Positions 1 to 6,612 of a stretch of 49,009 nucleotides of DNA are shown piece by piece. The DNA comes from JAGVXH01 sp043810285. Its GTDB lineage: Archaea; Nanobdellota; Nanobdellia; Pacearchaeales; GW2011-AR1. The notes beneath the pieces were generated by a model. That model had not been told where the DNA came from. It did no database searches and saw only the letters and a list, made by a program, of their open reading frames with translations. The DNA lies in NCBI GenBank assembly GCA_043810285.1, contig JBDROH010000019.1, positions 1-49,009 on the forward strand. The letters run 5' to 3'. Each line of letters starts with the position of its first letter. Position 1 is the stretch's first letter. Position numbers and translations under genes: made by a program.

Positions 1-137
1 TTGTCGCCCCCGATAGTTCACATTGACGGGGCGGTTTGGTACATCGCTGTCGGCTCTTCCTATCCTGGATGTGCACAAGCATCCAAGGGTGTCGGAGTTC
101 ACGCATTAAAAGGGATCGTTAGCTGGGTTAAGAACGT
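1..137 (+). rRNA. 23S rRNA, exon 1 (domain V, partial at window start)
   Basis: The sequence matches the universally conserved peptidyl-transferase region of large-subunit rRNA, from about E. coli position 2455 to U2593, including the AGCTGGGTTAAGAACGT segment. The gene begins upstream of the window. Exon 1 ends at the T at 137, where an intron interrupts the universally conserved AACGTCGTGAGACAG loop of helix 93; the sequence resumes at 905. The rest of domain V, domain VI and the sarcin-ricin loop lie downstream of the intron. The identification rests on recognising conserved rRNA sequence and is very secure. Confidence 0.97.
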
Positions 138-904
138 CAAATTAAAGCTAACAATCTGCTCGTGAATATAGAGTTAAATAAGTACACGGCGTTGCGTGGG
201 AGTAATCCCACGAAAAATAAAATCCGCTCATTTCGGTGAAACCTAAAGCTTTTTGGGATTTTTCATATGATTAATATGGAAGGTTAATTAAACTAGAGAG
301 ATATGGCAATACCGAGGGAAGATGAGATTTATGGATTCGACAATACTTGCATATATCGCTGGTTTTTTAGACGGAGATGGAAGCATCTTTTTCCAGATAG
401 TTCCAAGAGAAGATTACAAGCAGAAGTTTCAGATAAGAAGTTCAATAGCTTTTTATCAGAAAACGGAATGTGTTGAAATTTTGGATTGGCTAAAGGAAAT
501 TTTTAGATGTGGATATATCCGTCATAGAAAAACTGGAATTAGCGATTATACTATTGTTGAGTCAAAGGAAGTTCGGAGAATTTTGGAACTTCTGAGACCT
601 TATGTGCGTTTGAAAAAGAAACAAGTCGAGATTGGATTAGAAATACTTGACAGACTTGAAGATAAGGAAACGACTCGAGATTTTCTCGAGATTTGTAAAC
701 TTGTTGATAAGTTTGGCGAGATGAATTATTCTAAGAAGAGAACGATTACGCGTGAAACGGTGAGTAAATTTTTATCCCCGTAGAGACTGAGATTAAGTTC
801 GAGAGTTTTGCTGTTGAACAGGCAAAGCTAAGACGCGGATCTCCCGAAAGTAAGTCCGGGATGAAGGTATAGTCCACCCCTTATTGAAAAATTTGGATGA
901 AGTA
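138..904 (+). ncRNA. Group I intron (subgroup IA-like) in 23S rRNA, inserted at about E. coli 2593
   Basis: Self-splicing type intron, recognised by its core pairings. P1: exon AACGU (133-137) with guide GCGTT (189-193), giving the canonical U-G at the 5' splice site. P10: CACG (185-188) with exon 2 CGTG (905-908). P2: CGTGGG/CCCACG (195-200/207-212). P3: ATCCGC (222-227) with GCGGAT (835-840). P4: CGGT/ACCG (234-237/311-314). P6: GGG/CCC (316-318/776-778). P7: GAGACTG (783-789) with TAGTCC (870-875) and the conserved bulged A. P8: TCCCG/CGGGA (842-846/857-861). The long stretch between P7 and P3' would hold P7.1/P7.2, typical of subgroup IA. The open reading frame sits in the P6 loop. The last intron base would be A rather than the usual G, so the 3' boundary is slightly uncertain. 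Confidence 0.85.
322..783 (+). CDS. LAGLIDADG homing endonuclease, I-CreI family
   Basis: A 153-residue protein with one LAGLIDADG motif (IAGFLDGDGSI, residues about 12-22), so it should act as a homodimer. Its length and order of motifs follow I-CreI: the DGDGSI acidic catalytic turn, a QKT strand segment, a GYIRHR segment like the GYVRDR of I-CreI, an SDYTI strand, an LKKKQ helix, and a C-terminal DSKTRKTTSET-like stretch (here SKKRTITRETVS). It is encoded in the P6 loop of the intron, and its stop codon (781-783) touches the 5' strand of P7. It presumably cleaves the intronless 23S gene at the 2593 region and spreads the intron. An in-frame ATG at 331 could be the start instead. Confidence 0.93.
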   Translation: MRFMDSTILAYIAGFLDGDGSIFFQIVPREDYKQKFQIRSSIAFYQKTECVEILDWLKEIFRCGYIRHRKTGISDYTIVESKEVRRILELLRPYVRLKKKQVEIGLEILDRLEDKETTRDFLEICKLVDKFGEMNYSKKRTITRETVSKFLSP

Positions 905-1172
905 CGTGAGACAGTTTGTATGATATCTACTAGATGTGTTGTTGATTGAGTGGAAGGACCCTCTAGTACGAGAGGAACGTGGGTTCGGAGCCTCTGGTCT
1001 ACCAGTTGTTATGAGCAGGCTGGGCAGCTACGCTCTATCCGATAAGTGCTGAAAGCATCTAAGCACGAAGCGGACCGCAAAACGAATCAACATAGGCCGC
1101 AATAAAAGATTGCGTTGATAGAGACGGAATGTAAGCATTGAGCTTTTGCGATTTGTTCAGTTCGCGTCTACT
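905..1172 (+). rRNA. 23S rRNA, exon 2 (end of domain V and domain VI, 3' end of gene)
   Basis: Begins CGTGAGACAG, rejoining exon 1 exactly as in uninterrupted 23S rRNA. It contains the sarcin-ricin loop AGTACGAGAGGAAC at about 965-978 and the conserved GCTGAAAGCATCTAAGCACGAAG segment near 1049-1070. The 3' end is estimated at about 1172 from the position of the GTAAGC...TTGAGC region; it is not precise. No 5S rRNA or tRNA is evident just downstream. Confidence 0.95.
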
Positions 1173-1486
1173 AAAAGCCACAAATATTTATCTACACTTC
1201 ACTTTATTCTGAGGAGCAATCCAAAGAAAGTGATCAAATCTAGACGGTGAAATTGTTTTGACGAAAGTTTACTTTTGTTAGAATGACGAAGCTGATTTAG
1301 TGAATTTCTTATACTGTTCTTGTTATGAATATAATTTTTTTAGAAATTAAAGACGTGACGAGAGTATAATAATTTTTATAAGTGTCCGAAGTGTGGTTCA
1401 AGAATTTTGATGAGATATTAGTAATTCTATAGATATAATCTTTAGAGTATAACCATATTTTTATAATAGCAAATTATCATTAAATA
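1173..1486. other. Intergenic spacer after 23S rRNA, no gene recognised
   Basis: About 310 AT-rich bases between the end of 23S rRNA and the next gene. I find no 5S rRNA, tRNA or convincing reading frame. A short plus-strand stretch near 1384-1420 reads Lys-Cys-Pro-Lys-Cys-Gly-Ser in one frame, like a zinc-ribbon knuckle, but there is no start codon and a stop lies just upstream. It may be a gene relic or chance. The 3' part carries the promoter of the next gene. Confidence 0.6.
1458..1467 (+). promoter_or_regulatory. TATA box of the small gene at 1487
   Basis: TTTTATAATA is centred about 25 nt before the ATG at 1487. That spacing predicts a leaderless transcript and supports the small frame being a real gene. 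Confidence 0.55.
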
Positions 1487-1696
1487 ATGGATAAAGTATT
1501 AGAAGAAAGGGTTAATGATATTAATACAAAAAAAGTAAAAAATGAGGGCAAATTTGATAAAGATTTATCTTTGAAAGAAATAGGGATTCGATTCGTGATT
1601 GGAACTGGAATTTGGTATGGGATTTGTTACAGTGTGAATTATATTTACAACCATCCAGAAATATACAAACCAATTATAGACTTCATTAAACGTTAA
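1487..1696 (+). CDS. Small hypothetical protein with one probable membrane segment
   Basis: A 69-residue frame. The first ~30 residues are charged (Lys/Glu/Asp rich). Residues about 33-52 (RFVIGTGIWYGICYSVNYIY) are hydrophobic and aromatic and could form one membrane helix, followed by a short tail ending in Lys-Arg. I do not recognise a family. Support for it being real is a well-spaced TATA box and the absence of any competing feature. It ends 3 bases from the convergent L31e gene. The function is unknown. Confidence 0.55.
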   Translation: MDKVLEERVNDINTKKVKNEGKFDKDLSLKEIGIRFVIGTGIWYGICYSVNYIYNHPEIYKPIIDFIKR

Positions 1697-1699
1697 AAA

Positions 1700-2410
1700 T
1701 TACTTTTTCAAAGATTTTCTAACCGGCATTGTTTTTTTCAAATGGGAACCTTGAGCAGTATGCTTTTGAGTCTTAACCATTGCTTTCTCAATCTTCGCGT
1801 CCAGTTCTGCACCAGCCTTTACATCTTCTTTCTCCTCAACTTTTTCTCCTTCAGTTTTTTCTTCTACAGGTACAACTTTTAGAGCCTTAACTTTTGCCTT
1901 CTCAGCGACGGAACCTCTCTTTTCAACCCAAGCCTTAGCAAACTTAACCGCTTCTGGAACCTCTGCTAACTCAGCATAAACAATACCGTCTTTTTTTACC
2001 GCTTTAATTTTAATTTTCCCCATAGGCTTTTTAATTCCCTTAAACCATAACTCATTATTCAAATAAATATCAATCTTAACTTTTCTCAAATCTCTATTTT
2101 CAACTTTCATATGCTTAGCTAAAAATTCTTTTAAAATTTTAACTGCTTTACTTGCTCTTCGATATCGTGGAACATTCAACGAACCCTTCCTCAACGGAAC
2201 AACATATTCCCGTTCAAGCTCAACCTTTGCTTCATCTTTTTTCTCGGACTTTTTAGCCTTGCTCTTTTCAACTGCAGATTTTGATATCTCTTTTTTCTCT
2301 ATTTTATTTTCTGCAATAATTTTTTTATTTTCCTCGCTGTTTTTAAATTCTTCAAGCTTCTTAACTTCCTTAACTTTCTCTTCCACGTTAGTATTTTTTT
2401 CTTCAACCAT
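1700..2410 (-). CDS. rpl31e: Large-subunit ribosomal protein L31e with long charged extensions
   Basis: The L31e core lies at residues about 66-165 (REYVVPLRKG, PRYRRASKAVKILKEF, then NNELWFKGIKKP and a final VKFAKAWVEKR). L31e is normally about 90 residues; this protein has 236 because of a ~65-residue Lys/Glu-rich N-terminal arm and a ~70-residue C-terminal arm that ends in a basic stretch. The core would sit near the peptide exit tunnel; the role of the arms is unknown. It is last in a minus-strand run S19e-L39e-L31e. Its ATG overlaps the L39e stop by one base (TAATG), indicating translational coupling. Confidence 0.93.
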   Translation of the reverse strand: MVEEKNTNVEEKVKEVKKLEEFKNSEENKKIIAENKIEKKEISKSAVEKSKAKKSEKKDEAKVELEREYVVPLRKGSLNVPRYRRASKAVKILKEFLAKHMKVENRDLRKVKIDIYLNNELWFKGIKKPMGKIKIKAVKKDGIVYAELAEVPEAVKFAKAWVEKRGSVAEKAKVKALKVVPVEEKTEGEKVEEKEDVKAGAELDAKIEKAMVKTQKHTAQGSHLKKTMPVRKSLKK

Positions 2411-2625
2411 TATCCTAATTGTTTTTTCTTATTGGTTCTTGGTTTAATTTTTAATTTGTTTCTCTGCCAACTTCGCTTAACATGAGTAATACTTGATGGA
2501 TGAATCTTCTTACCCTTTCCAAATTTTTTAATAACTGTCCAAAACGGAGCCCATTTCGTCTGTCTTTTAGCTTTATCAAGATGTCTCTTTTTGCTACTTC
2601 GTGCCTTCGCTTTTCTAGTTACCAT
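2410..2625 (-). CDS. rpl39e: Large-subunit ribosomal protein L39e
   Basis: A 71-residue, very basic protein with the L39e pattern: KAKRQTKWAPFWTVIKKFGKGKK, then HPSSITHVKRSWQRNKLKIK. The family is usually about 51 residues; the extra length is an N-terminal basic arm of some 20 residues. I chose the ATG at 2625 over a longer upstream frame because a GGAGG ribosome-binding site lies 9 nt before it and it overlaps the end of S19e by only 11 bases. It lines the exit tunnel of the large subunit. It is the middle gene of the S19e-L39e-L31e run. Confidence 0.93.
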   Translation of the reverse strand: MVTRKAKARSSKKRHLDKAKRQTKWAPFWTVIKKFGKGKKIHPSSITHVKRSWQRNKLKIKPRTNKKKQLG

Positions 2626-3172
2626 TTTCAATTTCCTCCCCCTCTTCATCACGCTCTTCAACATCTATAATATCGTTATCTTGAGACTGATTAATATCTT
2701 TCGTAATAACTTCTAGAGGATTAGTACTTATCGTTTCAAAGTTCAAATTTTCCTTAACTTCAACTTCAATAGAATCGAGTAGTTCTCTACCCTTAGCAGT
2801 CAATCTTCGACCATGTTGTACCCTTAAAACCTTTTCAACTAAACCTGCTACTTCCGCTTGCTGTAAAATAACACGAATAATTTTTCCACCAGATTTCTTA
2901 AACTTACTTCTTCTTCCACCCCTATCTTTTCTAGAGCCATAACGTGTCCTTAACTTTCCAACACCGACGACACCGTGAATGTATAACTGTCTCAAAATTG
3001 AAGCTGCCCGAGTATACCAAAAATCATCGCTAACCGGTGGTCTCTCACGCGAAACCCCTGATTTAACAAAAGTCGCCCATTCAGGAACTTCAAACTCTCC
3101 TATGCCTTTCAATGCCTCAGCTAAAGCGGGGATAAACTTCACAGGGTCTTTTGCATAAATTGTATTTACCAT
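2615..3172 (-). CDS. rps19e: Small-subunit ribosomal protein S19e
   Basis: 185 residues. The N-terminal ~135 are a full S19e winged-helix protein (MVNTIYAKDPVKFI, WYTRAASILRQLYIHG, GVGKLRTRYG, GRRLTAKGRELLD). It acts in 40S/30S head assembly. An extra tail of about 50 residues follows and becomes strongly acidic at the end (EERDEEGEEIENGN), longer than usual for the family. It is the first gene of a minus-strand run; L39e starts inside its last codons. The upstream spacer of about 80 bases holds AT-rich promoter-like sequence. Confidence 0.95.
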   Translation of the reverse strand: MVNTIYAKDPVKFIPALAEALKGIGEFEVPEWATFVKSGVSRERPPVSDDFWYTRAASILRQLYIHGVVGVGKLRTRYGSRKDRGGRRSKFKKSGGKIIRVILQQAEVAGLVEKVLRVQHGRRLTAKGRELLDSIEVEVKENLNFETISTNPLEVITKDINQSQDNDIIDVEERDEEGEEIENGN

Positions 3173-3255
3173 TTTTGTATTTAGGCTCTCTTTTCAGAGA
3201 TAGATAAGCCGAAGCTCATTAACCTAAATTAACCGAGAATTTTACATTTATAAAT

Positions 3256-3501
3256 CTACCGTTGAACTTTCCGAAACTTAATCACCGTAATCACATAACC
3301 TACCAACTTATAATCAAACTTCCCACCCAAAGCACTAATTAAATCCTGAGCAATCTTCTCGGCATCCTTTTTATCCCGACAAGCTGTTTTCAAAATAGAA
3401 ATTTTAACAACCTTTTCATTCTCAAAAATTTTCCGCACCTGTTCAACAAACGCCTCGCTAAGCCCATTCTTCCCAATTTGTAATCTCTTAATCGGTTTCA
3501 T
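3256..3501 (-). CDS. YhbY/CRM-domain RNA-binding protein
   Basis: 81 residues, matching the archaeal YhbY (CRS1-YhbY, CRM) fold: RLQIGKNGLSEAFVEQVRKIFENEKVVKISIL at the start, then a helix and VGYVITVIKFRK at the end. CRM proteins bind RNA and bacterial YhbY associates with pre-50S particles; a role in ribosome assembly is inferred here from family and from the ribosomal neighbours. Its ATG overlaps the stop of the upstream small zinc protein (ATGA), so the two are co-translated. Confidence 0.85.
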   Translation of the reverse strand: MKPIKRLQIGKNGLSEAFVEQVRKIFENEKVVKISILKTACRDKKDAEKIAQDLISALGGKFDYKLVGYVITVIKFRKVQR

Positions 3502-3650
3502 AATTTATATTCCTCTTTTAATTTATCATAACACTCTTTGCAAATATGGTTCTTGAAAGTTTTCCCTTTTTCATCAGGAGGAGAAAATAACAATGCTCCA
3601 TAATCTTCAAGCTCTTTCTTACATAAATCACATTTAGGAGATATTCCCAT
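3498..3650 (-). CDS. Small zinc-binding protein (two CxxC knuckles)
   Basis: A 50-residue frame starting at the ATG at 3650. It has CDLC at residues 7-10 and CKEC at 37-40, the four cysteines of a treble-clef or zinc-ribbon site, separated by a GALLFSPPDEKGK linker. It is followed directly (ATGA overlap) by the YhbY-like gene, which strongly supports it being translated. A TATA-like AACTTATAAG on the minus strand near 3675-3684 precedes it. No specific family recognised; RNA or ribosome binding is a guess from context. Confidence 0.75.
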   Translation of the reverse strand: MGISPKCDLCKKELEDYGALLFSPPDEKGKTFKNHICKECYDKLKEEYKL

Positions 3651-3720
3651 AATTTCAATAAAACTTTAAGGCTTATAAGTTTTCTCTAATTTACAAAAAA
3701 CTTATTTCAAATTTCTGAAA

Positions 3721-4110
3721 TCAATTTTTGTCTTCTTCTCTAAGCATCTTTTCGAATTTCAAAATATCGACCGCTTTAACTTTTATATTTTTTTGCTTCT
3801 TAACATTCCAACTTCCCACTTTCATTATTACTGGCTTATTCATATCACTTCGTTTAAACATATTAACAATGACATCCTTCTTCGTTTTTCTCCAGTCTTG
3901 AGAATACTTCGCGCAAAAAATCGCGGCTTCTTTAATATCTTGCTTCGAAGGATTTTCTTTAACATTCACAAAAGGACTTCCTGGAGCAGTTGTATGAAGT
4001 AAAACGTCTTTGTTGTCTGCCGCAAAAACCAACTCATCATTATTTTCTGCATTCTTTCCACCGAGCACACGTAAACTAGAAGAAGTAATATATTCTCTAA
4101 ACTTTGCCAT
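3721..4110 (-). CDS. Stand-alone NFACT-R (DUF814) domain protein
   Basis: 129 residues. The pattern LGGKNAENNDELVF, then APGSPFVNVKENPSKQDIKEAAIFCAKYSQ and MKVGSWNVKKQ, fits the NFACT-R domain, which is the C-terminal RNA-binding part of RqcH/Rqc2/Tae2 proteins. No NFACT-N or helical middle domain is present, so this is the single-domain form. In full-length relatives the domain helps bind stalled large subunits and tRNA; whether the single domain does this is inference. It is followed downstream by the YhbY/zinc pair and preceded by TBP, all on the minus strand. Confidence 0.85.
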   Translation of the reverse strand: MAKFREYITSSSLRVLGGKNAENNDELVFAADNKDVLLHTTAPGSPFVNVKENPSKQDIKEAAIFCAKYSQDWRKTKKDVIVNMFKRSDMNKPVIMKVGSWNVKKQKNIKVKAVDILKFEKMLREEDKN

Positions 4111-4177
4111 ATCTAAACTAGGAAAACAATCTTTAAAAAATCATCTAAACAATTCGCACTAAAAATCTCTAACTTTA

Positions 4178-4777
4178 CTAAAAGTCATCTTCATCAGTTT
4201 TTTTCTTTTGGATTTCCTTGATTCTTTTCAAAGCTGCCCTAACATTTTTGTTCAACTGAATAATTGATTCATCCAGCTGAGCTTTATTCTTCGTCCCAGT
4301 ACAAACCAGTTTTCCATTCGAGAAAAGTAAGAAAGTCGCAGTTGGATCTTCTAACTTATATACCATCCCTGGAAATTGTTCAGGTTCATATTCAGTATTT
4401 TCTAATTCCAAAGCAAGAGTGTTCAAATTCAAATTCAAATTAATCGCTCCAGAAGCAACAATATTCTGCACTGTAATTTTCGGTTTAATCTTAACATACA
4501 CATTAACTTTCTTCAATTGCTTGATAACTTGCTGAACAACGTCTCGTACCTGTGCAACCGATTTGGTCCCAGTACAAACAAGATTTCCTGAACTGAAAAC
4601 TAAAATAGCAGACTTAGGTTTTTTAACTCTCAAGACGAGTCCTGGAAAAGTATCTGGATTATATTCTGTATTAGGTTGTGTCCTAGCTAGTTTTGTTAAA
4701 GAAACATCTTCTCCAAGTGAAGTCGTTGCAACAATATTCTGAATTTTTAAAGAAGTGTCTTTTTTCTCTACTACCAT
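4178..4777 (-). CDS. tbp: TATA-box-binding protein
   Basis: 199 residues with the two pseudo-symmetric TBP repeats. Repeat 1: IQNIVATTSLG ... TEYNPDTFPGLVLRV ... SGNLVCTGTKS. Repeat 2: VQNIVASGAINLN ... TEYEPEQFPGMVYKL ... NGKLVCTGTKN. A charged tail ends EDDF. It binds TATA boxes and recruits TFB and RNA polymerase. A short NLNLNLN run (residues ~112-118, from a small tandem repeat in the DNA) replaces the usual ELNLE segment of repeat 2. The gene has its own perfect palindromic TATA element about 25 nt upstream. Confidence 0.97.
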   Translation of the reverse strand: MVVEKKDTSLKIQNIVATTSLGEDVSLTKLARTQPNTEYNPDTFPGLVLRVKKPKSAILVFSSGNLVCTGTKSVAQVRDVVQQVIKQLKKVNVYVKIKPKITVQNIVASGAINLNLNLNTLALELENTEYEPEQFPGMVYKLEDPTATFLLFSNGKLVCTGTKNKAQLDESIIQLNKNVRAALKRIKEIQKKKTDEDDF

Positions 4778-4795
4778 AAACTACTATGAAAATTT

Positions 4796-4807
4796 TCCTT
4801 TATAAAG
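4796..4807 (-). promoter_or_regulatory. TATA box of tbp, a perfect 12-bp palindrome
   Basis: CCTTTATAAAGG is centred 25 nt upstream of the tbp ATG at 4777. The spacing implies a leaderless tbp transcript. Its symmetry gives TBP no strand preference; direction would come from BRE/TFB contacts. Confidence 0.6.
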
Positions 4808-4836
4808 GCTTTGATTGACCGTCGGGAGAATTTAGA

Positions 4837-6528
4837 CTATTTATCCCCAACCTCTTCTTTAATTTCTTTTAACGTCGCTATATCTCCAACACCTCTATCA
4901 TCTCTCAACCGAGTAATTCGTGGAAACCTTAAAGCATAACCGCTAGAATAAGTCGGGGACTTCTGAATATTCTGATATTGAACAGCCACGACAATTTCAG
5001 GCTTAACTACAATATTTCGGCCATTAACTCTCACAATCAATTTTTCCAGAATTTCAGTCATCCCACTAAAACTCAAACCTTCTTCTGGCTTTTCCTTTAA
5101 CCCGGTAGAGACTTTCCCAACTTGCAAAAGTTTATCATTATCCTTACAACCAACATCAAAAGAAGTCAACCACCCTGCCCGTTTTCCCGTACCCCATTCC
5201 GCACCAGTGATTACTAAATCAAAGTCATTGTCCTCTGGCTTCAACTTAACAGCATATCCTACTCGAGCCCCGGGTTTATACGGTGCAGACAAATTCTTCC
5301 CCATAAGCCCTTCCTGATTCTCTCCAAGTGCTTCTTCATAAAATTTTTCAACTTCTCCAACATCTTGAGTAACAATTTGTTTTGCTAGAATAATTTTAAA
5401 TTTCTCCTCTCGAACAATCCTCTTAATTAATTTTCTCCTCTTAATAAATGGAGATTCAATTAAATTATCTCCTTCAAAATAAATAATATCAAAAACTACT
5501 AATTCTATGGGAAATTTATCCCCCATTTCCTCAATATTATATTTTCGGCGAATTCTCTGACTAACTGCCTGAAAATCAGTATATTTTTTTGTCTTCGCAT
5601 CAAACCCTACAGCCTCAGCATCTAGTATAAAGCTTTTACCTTTTACTTTATTCTTAACATATTCAACAATTTCTGGGAACTGATTCGTAACTTCTTCAAG
5701 CCTCCTAGTAAAAATTTTGATTTTACCGTTTTCTTCCTTGTTAATCATTACCCTAAAACCATCATATTTATATTCAAACGCTGCAGGCTTACCTACAATT
5801 CGAAATGCATCATCTATATCTTTTGCCTTGGGGAATAACATTACCTTTATAGGTTTCCCTGGCTTTAATTTAATTTTTTTCAACTCGTTACTATATGCCT
5901 TCGCAAAAACCTCTGCAAAATCCGTAGACTTATCATACGCCTCCTGAACAGCGATAGAATAAACTTTTTTATCCCCAATATCTTTCGGATTAAAACAACA
6001 CTTAACAATAGCATCTCTTAAAATTCCGGACCCGACACCAATCCTCAAATCACTAAGAACAGTTCGTACAATATATTTTGCTTCCATTGGGATAGCTGAA
6101 TGCAATAACTCAACAATTAAACCCATCTTAATCTCAACAGTTCCTTTTCCTTCCAGCGACGGTAATCGCTGCAAATTTGCAAGAACTTTTTCAACACTCA
6201 ACTTACTAGAAAACAAAGCCATTTGCTGTTTCTTTTTTCCTAAAACAGCTTCTGCAACATTCCCCAAATCACCAAGTTTCTTAAATTCCTCAACAACCTC
6301 TGATTCACTAATTCCTCCAGTCTTACTAATTATCTTAATAATTAACTGATGAGAAATCCCAAGTTCCCGAGAGTCATAATCCGCAAAAACATTTCCTTGC
6401 AACAAATAGATTAATTCAGGCTTACTAAGAATTTCTTTTAAAAATTTCGCAAGAATCTCTGTCTTCTCAAGCCCCTTAGTCGTCGACTCTAACGCATGAT
6501 AAACCTCACATATCTTTTGGTATTCCAT
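4837..6528 (-). CDS. lig: ATP-dependent DNA ligase
   Basis: 563 residues, the usual length for archaeal replicative ligases. The N-terminal helical DNA-binding domain covers residues about 1-200. The adenylation motif KYDG is at 254-257 (catalytic Lys254), followed by TRRLEEVT, DAEAVGFD, VVFDIIYFEG, EGLMGKNLSAPY and the AVKLKPE motif V lysines. The C-terminal OB-fold domain ends with PRITRLRDDRG. It seals nicks in replication and repair using ATP (family knowledge). It is divergent from the thioredoxin gene; a TATA-like AAAATTAAAT lies about 27 nt before the ATG. Confidence 0.96.
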   Translation of the reverse strand: MEYQKICEVYHALESTTKGLEKTEILAKFLKEILSKPELIYLLQGNVFADYDSRELGISHQLIIKIISKTGGISESEVVEEFKKLGDLGNVAEAVLGKKKQQMALFSSKLSVEKVLANLQRLPSLEGKGTVEIKMGLIVELLHSAIPMEAKYIVRTVLSDLRIGVGSGILRDAIVKCCFNPKDIGDKKVYSIAVQEAYDKSTDFAEVFAKAYSNELKKIKLKPGKPIKVMLFPKAKDIDDAFRIVGKPAAFEYKYDGFRVMINKEENGKIKIFTRRLEEVTNQFPEIVEYVKNKVKGKSFILDAEAVGFDAKTKKYTDFQAVSQRIRRKYNIEEMGDKFPIELVVFDIIYFEGDNLIESPFIKRRKLIKRIVREEKFKIILAKQIVTQDVGEVEKFYEEALGENQEGLMGKNLSAPYKPGARVGYAVKLKPEDNDFDLVITGAEWGTGKRAGWLTSFDVGCKDNDKLLQVGKVSTGLKEKPEEGLSFSGMTEILEKLIVRVNGRNIVVKPEIVVAVQYQNIQKSPTYSSGYALRFPRITRLRDDRGVGDIATLKEIKEEVGDK

Positions 6529-6583
6529 AATCTTCTAAAGCGACAGCCCTATTTAATTTTACTGCTAAGAGGATTACCAAACC

Positions 6584-6592
6584 TTTATAAAA
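6584..6592 (+). promoter_or_regulatory. TATA box of the thioredoxin gene
   Basis: TTTATAAAA centred 25 nt before the ATG at 6613. This supports that ATG rather than the longer frame opening at 6496, and predicts a leaderless mRNA. Confidence 0.6.
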
Positions 6593-6612
6593 AAATTAAT
6601 CCTAAAACTCTC

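Noticed and set aside
138..904. Bulge-helix-bulge archaeal rRNA intron
   Set aside because: The P3, P4, P7, P8, P1 and P10 pairings and the GGTATAGTCC element fit a group I core, and the endonuclease is of I-CreI type; I found no clear bulge-helix-bulge at the exon joints.
1384..1423. Possible zinc-ribbon peptide (KCPKCGS) in the spacer after 23S rRNA
   Set aside because: There is no start codon, and an in-frame stop lies just upstream; the frame is only about 20 codons. Mentioned under the spacer but not called.
1173..1486. 5S rRNA or tRNA after 23S rRNA
   Set aside because: No segment folds or matches the conserved 5S or tRNA sequence; 5S is probably elsewhere, as in many archaea.
4425..4445. 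Short tandem repeat AAATTC in the TBP gene
   Set aside because: It is only about three copies and simply encodes the NLNLNL stretch in repeat 2; no sign of phase variation.
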